DNA of 64,000 nt from a bacterium (lineage in GTDB: Bacteria; Planctomycetota; JAFGQW01): positions 62,001 through 126,000 of the forward strand of contig JAUHXU010000006.1 in assembly GCA_030426805.1 (NCBI GenBank), written 5' to 3'. The notes under the pieces are model-generated. The model saw only the letters and a program-made list of their open reading frames with translations. It ran no database searches and was not told where the DNA came from. Each line of letters opens with the position of its first letter. The stretch's first letter is position 1. Of this stretch, positions 7,699-16,564 are shown in pieces. Position numbers and translations under genes: made by a program.

Positions 7699-10325
7699 GG
7701 CCGCTGCTCGCCTCGGATTCGGGCGACGAGTCGGCTCGCGCGCTGCGTCGCCTCCTCGACGTGTTCTCGGATGCCTCGGATTCGTTGCTCGAGCATCTCG
7801 GCCGTCGCGCTCGTCTTGTCGTCGATGCGCTCCGACGCGATCCGCGCGATCAGCGCGTCGATCGACTCGTCCCGCTCCAGCGTCGACATCAACGCGTGCA
7901 GCACGCTGGCGTCGCCGCTGGGAATCTCCAGCTGGTCGTGGAGCAACTCGTGCAGCCACGGTTCGATCGTGCCGGCCGCGACGAGTTGAATGACCTGCAT
8001 CGCGTCGTCGGTGCGCGCGTGCTCGCGCAGGCGCGCGAGGCGCTCGGTCGCGACCATCGGGTCCCACGGCAGATCGAAGAGCACCGCGTTCGACGCGACG
8101 CGCTCCGTGAGCCGGATCGGGCGGTCGTCGGGCACGACCAGGAACCGCGTGTCGTTGTCCTTGGCGAACGCTTGCCACGCGGGGTCGCCGTCGTCGTCTT
8201 GCTTCGCGTTCGGCGTCACCGCCTTGATGTCGCGCTCGAGCAGGCACTTGACGAGGCGTCGGCACTGCGCGGCGTCCTGTGCGAAGACGATCGTCTTGCC
8301 GTCGAGTTCATCGGCGAGTTCGTCGACCAGTGCGCGTGTCTTCGGGTGCAGCGACGGCTCGATCAGCGTGCGCAGGCCGGTCGCGACGGTCGAGACGGCC
8401 GGGTCTTCCGCCGCGATCTGCAGCGCGTCGTTCGACGCGGATGCGAGGGCGCGGTGGAGCGCGACACGGGTCTCGTCGGCGCAGTCGCTGCTCGCGATCG
8501 CGTCGGCGATCACGCGGTAGAGTTCGGCGGCCTCTCCCGACGGCGACGCGACCCGCGACGTGACGTCGAGGGCCGGCGACGCGTCGACCGGTCGCATCTC
8601 GACCATCGTCCGGTCGAGCTTGTCGCGCAGGGCGGGATCGCTGTTGTCGATCGAGGACTGGAAGTCCTGTCGCGCCATCGACCAGAGGTCCGGGCGCGCG
8701 AGGCGCAGCAGCGGCAGCAGATCGAGCGGGTCGCTCTGAACCGGCGCGGCGCTCAACAGGACGACGTACTTCGAGCGGAGCGCCGGGAGCACACGGGCGA
8801 TCGACGACGATTTCGACGCGCAACGGTGCGCGGCGTCGATGATCACGAGGTCCCACGTCGACTCGCAGACCGCCTTCTGGTCGGCGCGGCGCTGGAGCTG
8901 GTCGGGCGGTGCGATCAGCGTGGTCGCGCCCGCGATGCGCTTGCGGCGCTTCGCGCCGTCGACGTCGGCGAGCAACTCCGCGTCGATCGCATCGCTTGCG
9001 ACGCCGCGCTTCCACGGCCCCTCGAGCCCGGCGGGGCAGATCACGAGCGTCCGCTCGAGCCACCCGCGCTCGCGGTATTCGGTGATCAAGGAGGTCGCGA
9101 GGTGGCGCATCCGCAACGGATCGTGGCCGACGACGAGTGCGCGGCCGCGCAGGTCGCGGATCAGCTCGAGCAGTTCGGCGATCGGGCGCCCGGCGCGCGT
9201 CGCCGACGGAAGCGCGAGTCGTTCGTAGCCGGTGCGGCGGGCGAGCTCGCTCGCACGGTCGTGGAGGCGATACCGCTCGAGGGACACGAGTCGCAGGCCG
9301 GCGAAGCGACTCCGGTCGAACCCGGTCGGGCGGAAGGTCGGCGCGACCGCGTCGTCCGCCGGCGTGTGGTGCGGGTTCGTGCGGCCGCAGCACGAGCAGA
9401 ACGCGTAGGCGTCGCGCAACGGCGTCTCGCATCCGTCGCAACGCGTCGTCTGCTCGGGCGTCGGGAGTGCGAAGCCGGAGCATCCCGACTCGAGGCACGT
9501 CGTGAACTCGCGCAGCGCGTGCTCGACGGTCGCCGGGCGCAACGACGGATCCGGCGCGATCATCCGCGTCACGAGGTCCCGGATCGTCTCGGGGATCGCG
9601 CGTTCGACCGCGTCGGGGATCGGCGTCGACGGCGTCGGGTCCTCGTCGGTCTGCCCGAAGAGCAGGAACTGCAGCACGCGGCCCAGCGCGTAGACGTCGG
9701 TGCGAAGCGACGGCGCCTCGCCTCGGTAGAGTTCCGGCGCGAGGGTCTGGTCAGTGCCGTGCTCGGGACGGCCGGTCGGCGCCTCGGTGAGGAGACCCGG
9801 GATCGACAGGTCGACGAGCCGCACGAGGCGGGTGTCGGCCTCGACGACGATGCGCTCCGGCGTCAGCCCTCGGAACAGCAACTCGCCGGTCGCGTGGTTG
9901 TGGAGGTAGGCGAGGCGATCGGCGACCTGGTGGAACAGGTGGGCGATGCGCTCTCCGCCGGGGAGCTCGCCCTCGTCTTCGGCGAACGCGGCGAGCGTGT
10001 CGCCGGCGATCGCCTCTTGCACGAGGTAGTGGTAGCCGTCGTGCTGGACGAGATCGCGAACGCGCGGGAAGTAGTTCGGCTTGCGGATCAGCGCGAGGCG
10101 TTTGCATTCCTCGGCGGCGTCACCGATCGCATCGGCGTCCAGGTCCGCGGTGCGGATCGCGCGGATGCGAATCGCCTCGCCGGTGCGCTGATCCCGGCCG
10201 GAGTAGACGTAGCCGGCTTCCCACTGGAGCTCGGATCGAGGACCGAGTACGTAACGACCGTGCAGGCACGCGCCCTGTGGCGCTGGGCCGGCACTTCGCT
10301 CCGTGCCGCGCTCGGTCTTGCTCAC
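7695..10325 (-). CDS. pseudokinase - zinc ribbon - degenerate SNF2 helicase fusion
   Basis: An 876-residue protein. Residues ~24-275 are a Ser/Thr-kinase fold: the VAIK lysine is Arg (IRIRAI), the HRD loop reads FRGLTPERI, and DFG is DLS, while LAPELYRG and TDVYALG are kept. Residues 296-313 are a zinc ribbon (CDGC, then CSCC). Residues ~390-800 are a SNF2/SF2 helicase: GRALVV then GHDPLRMR in place of the Walker A GLGKT, TLVICPAGLEGPW (motif Ia), VIIDAAH for DEAH, LLSAAPVQ for LLSATP, and ERLARLRE for QRIGRxHR. Both enzymes are therefore probably inactive. The start is a GTG with a GGGGGGG run upstream; an ATG nearby is followed at once by a stop in its frame. The stop overlaps the next gene by four bases. 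This may be a scaffold or signal-sensing derivative of a nucleic-acid translocase. Confidence 0.85.
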   Translation of the reverse strand: MSKTERGTERSAGPAPQGACLHGRYVLGPRSELQWEAGYVYSGRDQRTGEAIRIRAIRTADLDADAIGDAAEECKRLALIRKPNYFPRVRDLVQHDGYHYLVQEAIAGDTLAAFAEDEGELPGGERIAHLFHQVADRLAYLHNHATGELLFRGLTPERIVVEADTRLVRLVDLSIPGLLTEAPTGRPEHGTDQTLAPELYRGEAPSLRTDVYALGRVLQFLLFGQTDEDPTPSTPIPDAVERAIPETIRDLVTRMIAPDPSLRPATVEHALREFTTCLESGCSGFALPTPEQTTRCDGCETPLRDAYAFCSCCGRTNPHHTPADDAVAPTFRPTGFDRSRFAGLRLVSLERYRLHDRASELARRTGYERLALPSATRAGRPIAELLELIRDLRGRALVVGHDPLRMRHLATSLITEYRERGWLERTLVICPAGLEGPWKRGVASDAIDAELLADVDGAKRRKRIAGATTLIAPPDQLQRRADQKAVCESTWDLVIIDAAHRCASKSSSIARVLPALRSKYVVLLSAAPVQSDPLDLLPLLRLARPDLWSMARQDFQSSIDNSDPALRDKLDRTMVEMRPVDASPALDVTSRVASPSGEAAELYRVIADAIASSDCADETRVALHRALASASNDALQIAAEDPAVSTVATGLRTLIEPSLHPKTRALVDELADELDGKTIVFAQDAAQCRRLVKCLLERDIKAVTPNAKQDDDGDPAWQAFAKDNDTRFLVVPDDRPIRLTERVASNAVLFDLPWDPMVATERLARLREHARTDDAMQVIQLVAAGTIEPWLHELLHDQLEIPSGDASVLHALMSTLERDESIDALIARIASERIDDKTSATAEMLEQRIRGIREHVEEATQRASRLVARIRGEQRP

Positions 10326-10535
10326 AACATCCCCCCCGGCTTCCTCACTCCTCGTCGGATCGTGTGCGCTCCGACCTGTATCTCATCGATTTCCTTTTGC
10401 GCCGAATTGAGCGAAAAGAGGAGCTGGCGCACCGACGTTTCGCGCGGCGGACGCACGCGGATCCCGGTCGCCGATTCGCGCCAACTCGTTGCGCGCCATC
10501 ACACTCGGAGTCACGCGTCTGCGGGAGGAGAGCGG

Positions 10536-11153
10536 ATGATCGCAAAAAGACGGCGCCTCGTATTGGCATCCGCGTCCCCGCGCCGGATGGCGTTGCTGGC
10601 TCGGCTCGGCATCGACGCGGTACAGCGGCCGGCAGCGGTCGACGAGGTCGGGCCCACCGAGGTCGCGGATCCGGTCGCCGCCGCCGCCGAGAACGCGCGC
10701 CGAAAAGCGGCCGCGGTCGCCGCCACGAGCGGTGACGACGACGTCGTGCTCGCGGCCGATACCGTGCTCGTCGTCGACGACGGCTGGCTCGGGAAGCCCG
10801 CGTCTCGTCCGGCCGCCCATGCGATGCTCGCTTCACTCGCCGGCAAGACCCACCGGGTCGCGACCGCGGTCGCGATCGTTGCGAACGAAGGCCGACGGGA
10901 GTGCGTCGAGACGACGCGCGTGGCGATGCGGCCGCTCGACCGCCGTGCGATCGAGGCCTACCACGCCGCGGTCGACCCGCTCGACAAGGCCGGCGCGTAC
11001 AACATCGACGAGCCGGGGCCGCTCGACGGGGGCGTCGTCGCGGATATCGACGGCTCCTACGCGAACGTGATGGGGCTTCCGATCGAGCGCATCGAGCCGT
11101 GGCTCGTCGAACTCGGCGTGATCGACGGTGTCGATCGGAGCGCCGGGCGATGA
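10536..11153 (+). CDS. maf: Maf-family nucleoside triphosphate pyrophosphatase
   Basis: A 205-residue protein of the Maf/YhdE family that hydrolyses non-canonical or excess nucleoside triphosphates to monophosphates. The family motifs are visible: LASASPRR at the N-terminus, the conserved acidic DEVGPTE, LAADTVLV with the catalytic aspartate, GKP, and KAGAYNIDEPG. A strong GGGAGGAG ribosome site precedes the ATG. Its stop overlaps the start of the SIS gene by four bases. It is divergent from the pseudokinase gene across a ~210-base intergenic region. Which nucleotide (dTTP/UTP or m7GTP) is preferred cannot be read from the motifs. Confidence 0.93.
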   Translation: MIAKRRRLVLASASPRRMALLARLGIDAVQRPAAVDEVGPTEVADPVAAAAENARRKAAAVAATSGDDDVVLAADTVLVVDDGWLGKPASRPAAHAMLASLAGKTHRVATAVAIVANEGRRECVETTRVAMRPLDRRAIEAYHAAVDPLDKAGAYNIDEPGPLDGGVVADIDGSYANVMGLPIERIEPWLVELGVIDGVDRSAGR

Positions 11154-12262
11154 GCGCCGACCATCTCGCGACCGAGATCGCGGAGCAGCCGGCGATCCTC
11201 GCTCGCATCGCCGCGACGCGCTTCGACGCCGTCGTGACGCCGCGCGTCTGTATCACCGGCTCCGGGGATTCCCATTGCGCGGCGGAGCTGGCCGCGTGGG
11301 CGTGGCGCGCGCGGGGGCGCGACGCGGTCGCGTTTCGTCCGCTCGAACTCGCGCGATACCGACACACGACGCTCGACGACGACGCGACCGTCGTCGCGAT
11401 CAGTGCATCGGGCCGCACGCGTCGCGTGCTCGAGGCGGTGCGGGTCGCGCGTGCGCGCGGTGCATCCGTCGCCGCGATCACGGACGATCCGGACTCGCCG
11501 ATCGCGCGCGAGGCGGACCGCGTGTGGCCGCTGGGCGCCTCGCCGGCCGCCGCCCTCTCGACGACCGACTATACCGGCGCCGAAGCGGCCGGTTACGTCG
11601 GCTATCACCACGACGTGCCGCAGACGAAGACGTTCTCCGCGAGCGTCGCCGTCGCGCTGCTCGCCGCCGGAATGCCCCTCAGCGATCTCGTCGGACGGGC
11701 CGACGCGGCGCTCACGCGGGCCCGTTCGTGGTCGACGGGCGTCGGGCCCGGCCTGGCGGCGGCGCGCCGCACCGTGTTCGTCGGCTCCGGGCCGCTCGCG
11801 CCCGTCGCCCGCTACGCCGCCTACAAGTGGTGCGAGTTCGTCCGCGACGGCTACGCCCAGGAGACCGAGGAGTACTGTCACACCCACTACTTCCTCACCG
11901 AGCCCGGCACGACGGTCGTCTTCCTCGTCGCGGATCGACTCGGCGCCGAGCGCGTACGCGAGATCGCGCCGGTGCTCACGGGCGAGATCGGGGCGTCGGT
12001 CCAGGCGATCGTCGTCGGAGACGACGTCGATCCCGGCGTGGCTGACGCGCTTCGCCTCGCGTCGACCGACGAGCCCGGCTGGCGTCCGCTGCTCGCGGCC
12101 CTCGCGGTGCAGTGGCTCGCCCACGCGATGGCGACGGCCGCCGGCCTCAGCACGGCCACATTCCGCGGCGGCCTCGATCCGGAGCGCTACGTCGCCGGCT
12201 CCGCCCGGGCGATTCGCGGGTCGCGCGTCGTCCCGCCCGACGAGTTGCTCGGCGAATCCTGA
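11150..12262 (+). CDS. SIS-domain sugar-phosphate isomerase-like protein
   Basis: A 370-residue protein with two SIS (sugar isomerase) domains, as in the C-terminal half of GlmS and in AgaS/FrlB-type enzymes. In the first domain CITGSGDSHCAAELAAW and ISASGRTRR are the phosphosugar-binding loops (GSGxS and the SxSGxT turn). The second domain starts near TVFVGSGPLAPVARYAAYK, with CEFVRDGYAQETEEYCHTHYF where GlmS has the catalytic glutamate region. There is no glutaminase domain, so it would use free ammonia or act in the deaminating direction, or bind sugar phosphates as a regulator. The ATG overlaps the maf stop (ATGA). The substrate is unknown. Confidence 0.8.
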   Translation: MSADHLATEIAEQPAILARIAATRFDAVVTPRVCITGSGDSHCAAELAAWAWRARGRDAVAFRPLELARYRHTTLDDDATVVAISASGRTRRVLEAVRVARARGASVAAITDDPDSPIAREADRVWPLGASPAAALSTTDYTGAEAAGYVGYHHDVPQTKTFSASVAVALLAAGMPLSDLVGRADAALTRARSWSTGVGPGLAAARRTVFVGSGPLAPVARYAAYKWCEFVRDGYAQETEEYCHTHYFLTEPGTTVVFLVADRLGAERVREIAPVLTGEIGASVQAIVVGDDVDPGVADALRLASTDEPGWRPLLAALAVQWLAHAMATAAGLSTATFRGGLDPERYVAGSARAIRGSRVVPPDELLGES

Positions 12263-12415
12263 CTCGGGAGTGGCATTTCGCCGATCGGTGAAGAACGCAG
12301 ACGACGGCGCTGCCCGCTTCCCCTTGTCACCGCTCTCGATCCGGGAACGGAGCGGTCTCTTCCCGAGAATTCCACCGCGTCCGAGTCGTCGGGACAGAGG
12401 AGATTCTCTTGTGAT

Positions 12416-12433
12416 CCGATTGTCGTGAATCGG
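12416..12433. promoter_or_regulatory. dyad-symmetric element, possible activator site
   Basis: CCGATT and AATCGG flank six bases in perfect dyad symmetry. It lies about 165 bases upstream of the sigma-54-like promoter, a normal distance for an enhancer-binding protein. The binding protein is unknown. Confidence 0.35.
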
Positions 12434-12581
12434 GCGCAAGTCTCTTCGTGAAATACGTTTGTGGCAATCGTGCCGCGCGGCGCTCCGAGGGTGGATTCGG
12501 CCACCGAGCGTCCGCTCGCGAAAGGTGGGGGAAACCGCTGAAGCCGGAATCCCGGAAGGACCGATGCGCATTCCGCTTCGT

Positions 12582-12597
12582 TGGCACGTTGTCTGCT
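12582..12597 (+). promoter_or_regulatory. predicted sigma-54 (RpoN) -24/-12 promoter
   Basis: TGGCACGTTGTCTGCT matches the consensus TGGCACG-N4-TTGCW at every conserved position but one, with the required GG-N10-GC spacing. Transcription would start near 12607, giving a ~50-base leader that contains the GGAAGGA ribosome site of the 55-residue ORF at 12658. Confidence 0.65.
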
Positions 12598-12657
12598 CTA
12601 CTCCCGGGCGTCCCCCCGAGAAGAGGGACACGGGATGAAAACAGGAAGGATGCGATC

Positions 12658-12825
12658 ATGAGTCAGCAGCAGAAGGTGGACTTGCGTCGGGCGTTGTTTC
12701 TGAGCGGTCTGCAGCAGGGGCTCGACGCGGAAGCCCTCCACGAGTTCATCGAGGACGGCCTGCGGCTCGCGGAAGTCGTCTGCGTGATCGAACGCGAGCG
12801 CCCGGAGTTGCGCGACGCGAGCTGA
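12658..12825 (+). CDS. small 55-residue protein, predicted sigma-54-dependent
   Basis: A short protein, apparently helical (RRALFLSGLQQGLDAEALHEFIEDGLRLAEVVCVIERERPE by composition), with one cysteine and no membrane segment or signal peptide. I do not recognise a family. Support for it being real comes from a good AGGAAGGA ribosome site seven bases before the ATG, an in-phase sigma-54-like promoter 60 bases upstream, and its isolation from other frames. It precedes glgA by about 107 bases and may be co-transcribed with the glycogen genes; a regulatory or adaptor role is possible but not shown. Confidence 0.55.
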   Translation: MSQQQKVDLRRALFLSGLQQGLDAEALHEFIEDGLRLAEVVCVIERERPELRDAS

Positions 12826-12931
12826 TTCGACGCCGACTCGAGCAGGCCCCGCAGGGATTGGGTGGTCCCGATAGACGAGCGGGTTAAAGGGTTCCTCTCC
12901 GGACCGGTCACCCCGACAGGAGAGGACGCCG

Positions 12932-14968
12932 ATGGCGCCGCCGAGCATCGTGCACGTCGCATCCGAGGCGTTCCCGCTGGCCAAGTCCGGCGGCCTCGGT
13001 GACGTTCTCGGCGCACTGCCCGCCGCCCTGACGCGGATTGGCGCCTCGTCGGCGGTCTTCCTGCCGTACTACCCGTGGGTATCCGAGCGCGTGCCCGCCG
13101 TTCGCGACCTGGGCGTCGACCTCGACGTGCTCACCGGGTGCGGCACGCAACGCTTCCGGTTGTTCGACACCCGCCTCGACAACGGCTTGCGCGTCGTCCT
13201 CTTTCGCTGCGATCCGTTGTTCGCGCGCGCCCGCATCTACGACGAGCACGGATCGGAGTACGGCGACAACGCCTACCGTTTCGGCGCGTTCTGCAAGGCG
13301 GCCCTCGAAGCGGTCAAAGCGCTCGAGTGGCGCGTCGACGTCTTTCACCTCCACGACTGGCCGACCGCGCTGCTGCCGGTTTTCTTGCGCACGCACTACG
13401 AGGACGATGCGGCGCTCGCTCGTGCACGCACCGTCTTCACGATCCACAACCTCGCCTACCAGGGGTGGGCGGACCGTCGCGTGCTCGCCGAACTCGACTT
13501 GCCCGACGACCTCTACCGCTCGGAGCTGCTCGAGTGTCGAGGCGCCGTGAATCTGATGAAGGGCGGGATCGTCTTCGCGGATCACGTGACGACCGTGAGC
13601 CCGCGGTACGCGGTCGAGATCCGCGGTGAGACGCACGGCGTCGGGCTCGACGGTGTGCTCGCGACCCGCGCGGAGACGTTGACCGGGATTCTCAACGGCA
13701 TCGACCCGGCCGTGTGGGATCCCGCGGTCGACGAGCACCTGCCGCTGCGGTACGACCGTTCGTCGTGGCGCCGCGGCAAGGCGGCCGCGCGCGAGGAGAT
13801 CGTGCGCGAGTTCGCGATCGACGACGCCGATGACGCGCCGCTGTTCGGGTTCATCGGTCGATTCACGGAGCAAAAGGGGCTCGACGTCCTGCTCGATGCG
13901 GTCGACCGGCTCGTCGCGGCCGGCGGTCGGCTCGTGATGATCGGCACCGGCGACGCCGCACTCGTCGGGCGGTGGGAGGAAACGGCACGCCGGCACGCCG
14001 GCCGGGTCGGCGTGAAGATCCTCTATGACGAGCGACTCGCACACCGGATTCAGGCCGGCGTGGACGCCCTCGTGATGCCGTCGCGCTACGAGCCGTGCGG
14101 GCTGAACCAGCTCTATGCGATGCGCTACGGCACGGTGCCGATCGTGCATCCGGTGGGGGGCTTGCGCGACACCGTCGTGCCGCTCGATGAGACCGATGAC
14201 GCGTCGACCGGCGACGAACCGACCGGCCTGTGGTTCGAGCCGCTCGACGCCGACGCGCTCGGCGATGCGTTCGAGCGGGCCGCGTCGTGCTTTGCCGATC
14301 GCCCGCGCTGGTCACGGCTCGTCGAGGCCGGGATGGCGCAGGACTACACCTGGGCGCGCAGCGCGCGGACGTACGAGGCGCTGTATTCGGCGATCGTCCG
14401 TCGGCGGCGACACGATCCGTTCGCGACCGTGCCCGCGCATGCGCGCGGTGCGGCGACGTTCGACGAGGAGAACCGACGGATCGTCGCGTCGTTCTGGCGC
14501 CCGTACGGCGAACTCGCGATCGGGCTCTACCCGCAGGGGCCGACGTGCCTCTACGGCTACTGGGAGTTGACACCGACGCTGATCGATCGACTCGGGGACG
14601 AGGCCCGGCTCGAACTGTACGACCTCACCTCCGGCGCGACGCGATCGCTCCCGATGAACCCGCCGCCGACCGTCGGCGAGTATTGGTTCCCCGCCGACCC
14701 CGATCGCGTCTACCAACTCGCGTGGATCGGCCGCGACGCACGGCGTACGCTCGTGTCCGCGCTCGTGCGAACCCCGCGCGCCGCACCGAGCGACCGGTGG
14801 GCCACGGACGGCGACGCGCGCTGGGTGACGCTCGAGCAACTCTCGCGGCGGGATCGCGAACGACTCGTCACGCGCCAGCGCAACCTGCTCCACGCGATCG
14901 GTCGTGTCGAGCGCTCGAGTCCGTATCGCGACGACGACGGTGGGCACCGAGGGGAGCGGCGGCGATGA
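12932..14968 (+). CDS. glgA: glycogen synthase with C-terminal DUF4912-like domain
   Basis: A 678-residue protein. Residues ~1-490 are a GT5 starch/glycogen synthase that extends alpha-1,4-glucan from ADP-glucose: VASEAFPLAKSGGLGDVLGALP (ADP-binding lysine near residue 18), HLHDWPTALLP, TIHNLAYQG, GILNGID, FIGRFTEQKGLDVLL, and MPSRYEPCGLNQLYAMRYG with the catalytic glutamate. The extra ~190 residues contain LYPQGPTCLYGYWELT, the hallmark of DUF4912, a module found near glycogen and GH57 genes; this looks like a fusion. An AGGAGAGG site precedes the ATG. The stop overlaps the GH57 gene by four bases. Confidence 0.93.
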   Translation: MAPPSIVHVASEAFPLAKSGGLGDVLGALPAALTRIGASSAVFLPYYPWVSERVPAVRDLGVDLDVLTGCGTQRFRLFDTRLDNGLRVVLFRCDPLFARARIYDEHGSEYGDNAYRFGAFCKAALEAVKALEWRVDVFHLHDWPTALLPVFLRTHYEDDAALARARTVFTIHNLAYQGWADRRVLAELDLPDDLYRSELLECRGAVNLMKGGIVFADHVTTVSPRYAVEIRGETHGVGLDGVLATRAETLTGILNGIDPAVWDPAVDEHLPLRYDRSSWRRGKAAAREEIVREFAIDDADDAPLFGFIGRFTEQKGLDVLLDAVDRLVAAGGRLVMIGTGDAALVGRWEETARRHAGRVGVKILYDERLAHRIQAGVDALVMPSRYEPCGLNQLYAMRYGTVPIVHPVGGLRDTVVPLDETDDASTGDEPTGLWFEPLDADALGDAFERAASCFADRPRWSRLVEAGMAQDYTWARSARTYEALYSAIVRRRRHDPFATVPAHARGAATFDEENRRIVASFWRPYGELAIGLYPQGPTCLYGYWELTPTLIDRLGDEARLELYDLTSGATRSLPMNPPPTVGEYWFPADPDRVYQLAWIGRDARRTLVSALVRTPRAAPSDRWATDGDARWVTLEQLSRRDRERLVTRQRNLLHAIGRVERSSPYRDDDGGHRGERRR

Positions 14969-16563
14969 GCGAACCGCGCGGCCACCTGTGCCTGATGTTG
15001 CACGCGCACCTGCCGTTCATCCGCCACCCGGAGCACCCGACGTTCCTCGAGGAGGAGTGGCTCTTCGAGGCGATCACGGAGTGCTACACACCGCTGCTCG
15101 ACGCGTTCGTGCGGCTCGCCGACGAAGGGCTTCCGTATCGGCTGACGATGTCGTTGACGCCGCCGCTCGTCGAGATGCTGCGCGATCCCCTGCTGCGAGA
15201 GCGCTACGAAGGCCGCCACGCGGCGCTGTCACGACTCGCCGCAGACGAGGTCGATCGCACGGCCGGCACGGTGTTCGGGCCCGCCGCCGAGGCGATGCAG
15301 AGGCAGTTCGCGCTGGCCGGTCGGGTGTGGCGCCGATGGGGCGGCGACCTGACCCGAGGCTTCCGGCAACTCGCGGAGCGTGGTCACCTCGAGATCGTCA
15401 CGTGCGGTGCGACACACGGGTTCATGCCGCTCATGGCGACCCGTGCGGCGCGTCGCGCACAGGTGCGGGTTGCGGTCGACGCCTACGAAGAGGCGTTCGG
15501 ATGCGCGCCGCGCGGGATCTGGCTCGCCGAGTGCGGCTACGAGCGCGATGTTCCGTCACTCCTCGCCGACGACGGGATCGCATTCTTCTTCGTCGAGACC
15601 GAGGGGGTGCTCCACGCCGATCCGCGGCCGCGGTTCGGCGTCTTCGCCCCGGTGGCGACGGCGGCCGGGCCGGTCGCGTTCGCGCGCGATCCGGAATGCG
15701 GACGGCAGGTGTGGAGCGCGTCCGAGGGCTACCCGGGCGACTTCACCTATCGCGAGTACTACCGCGACCTCGGCTTCGACGGCGACTACGACTCGATTCG
15801 ACCCTATCTGCACGCCGATGGTGTGCGCCGAAACCTCGGCTTCAAATACCATCGCGTGACGGGTTCCGACACGCCGTTGCACGACAAGCAGCCGTACGAT
15901 CCCGTGGCGGCCGCCGGACGCGCACTCGACCACGCGCGTCACTTCGCCGGCTCACAGCGGGCCCGTCTCGACGGGATTCGCGACGCGATCGGACGCACGC
16001 CGGTGATCACCGCGCCGTACGACGCCGAGCTGTTCGGCCACTGGTGGCACGAGGGACCGATCTTCCTCGAGGCCGTGCTTCGCGAGTTGTGCGCGCATCC
16101 CGACGACCTGCGCCCCGCGACGCCGTCCCAGATTCTCGCGCAGGGCGGGGACCTCGACGTGGTCGACGTCAATCCGTCGAGCTGGGGTGCGGAGGGGACG
16201 AGTCAAGTCTGGCTGAACGGCTCCAACGGATGGATGCTGCGCCATCTGCACCGGATGGAGCGACGGATGCACGCGCTCGTGGTCGCCAATCCCGGCGCGT
16301 CGGGTGTGCGCGATCGGTTGTTGCGCCAGGCGGCGCGCGAACTGTTGCTCGCGCAGTCGTCGGACTGGGCGTTCATCGTGACGAACCGCACGTCGGTCAC
16401 GTACGCGCTGCGGCGGTTTCGCAGCCACGTCGACCGCTTCCTGCGAATCGACGACATGCTGAGCGGCGCGACCGAGATCGATGCGACCTGGCTCGCCGGG
16501 GTGGAGGCGAAGGACAACGCGTTCGGGTCGCTGGACTACCGCGTCTACGCGCGCACGCGCTGA
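14965..16563 (+). CDS. GH57 1,4-alpha-glucan branching enzyme
   Basis: A 532-residue cytoplasmic enzyme of glycoside hydrolase family 57 that introduces alpha-1,6 branches into glycogen. The N-terminus MLHAHLPFIRHPE is the first GH57 motif. The predicted nucleophile is Glu189 in GIWLAECGY, and the acid/base is Asp353 in APYDAELFGHWW. The C-terminal helical domain (ANPGASGVRDRLLRQAARELLLAQSSDWAF) is the DUF1957 part typical of branching enzymes. It is coupled to glgA by an ATGA overlap, so synthase and branching enzyme are made together. No debranching or ADP-glucose pyrophosphorylase gene lies nearby. Confidence 0.92.
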   Translation: MSEPRGHLCLMLHAHLPFIRHPEHPTFLEEEWLFEAITECYTPLLDAFVRLADEGLPYRLTMSLTPPLVEMLRDPLLRERYEGRHAALSRLAADEVDRTAGTVFGPAAEAMQRQFALAGRVWRRWGGDLTRGFRQLAERGHLEIVTCGATHGFMPLMATRAARRAQVRVAVDAYEEAFGCAPRGIWLAECGYERDVPSLLADDGIAFFFVETEGVLHADPRPRFGVFAPVATAAGPVAFARDPECGRQVWSASEGYPGDFTYREYYRDLGFDGDYDSIRPYLHADGVRRNLGFKYHRVTGSDTPLHDKQPYDPVAAAGRALDHARHFAGSQRARLDGIRDAIGRTPVITAPYDAELFGHWWHEGPIFLEAVLRELCAHPDDLRPATPSQILAQGGDLDVVDVNPSSWGAEGTSQVWLNGSNGWMLRHLHRMERRMHALVVANPGASGVRDRLLRQAARELLLAQSSDWAFIVTNRTSVTYALRRFRSHVDRFLRIDDMLSGATEIDATWLAGVEAKDNAFGSLDYRVYARTR

Positions 16564-16564
16564 C

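Larger units (their letters stand above)
12263..12657 (+). other. gene-free 395-base regulatory region
   Basis: No convincing gene is seen between the SIS gene and the 55-residue ORF. The stretch holds a sigma-54-like promoter (12582-12597), a dyad CCGATT-N6-AATCGG (12416-12433) and a looser GAGAAT...ATTCTC inverted repeat (about 12364-12409). The base composition is less GC-rich than the genes on either side. Confidence 0.7.

Noticed and set aside
7761..11153. Long plus-strand frame running through the pseudokinase gene into maf
   Set aside because: Only the last 205 codons (from 10536) encode Maf; the rest is antisense to the pseudokinase gene and has shadow-like composition.
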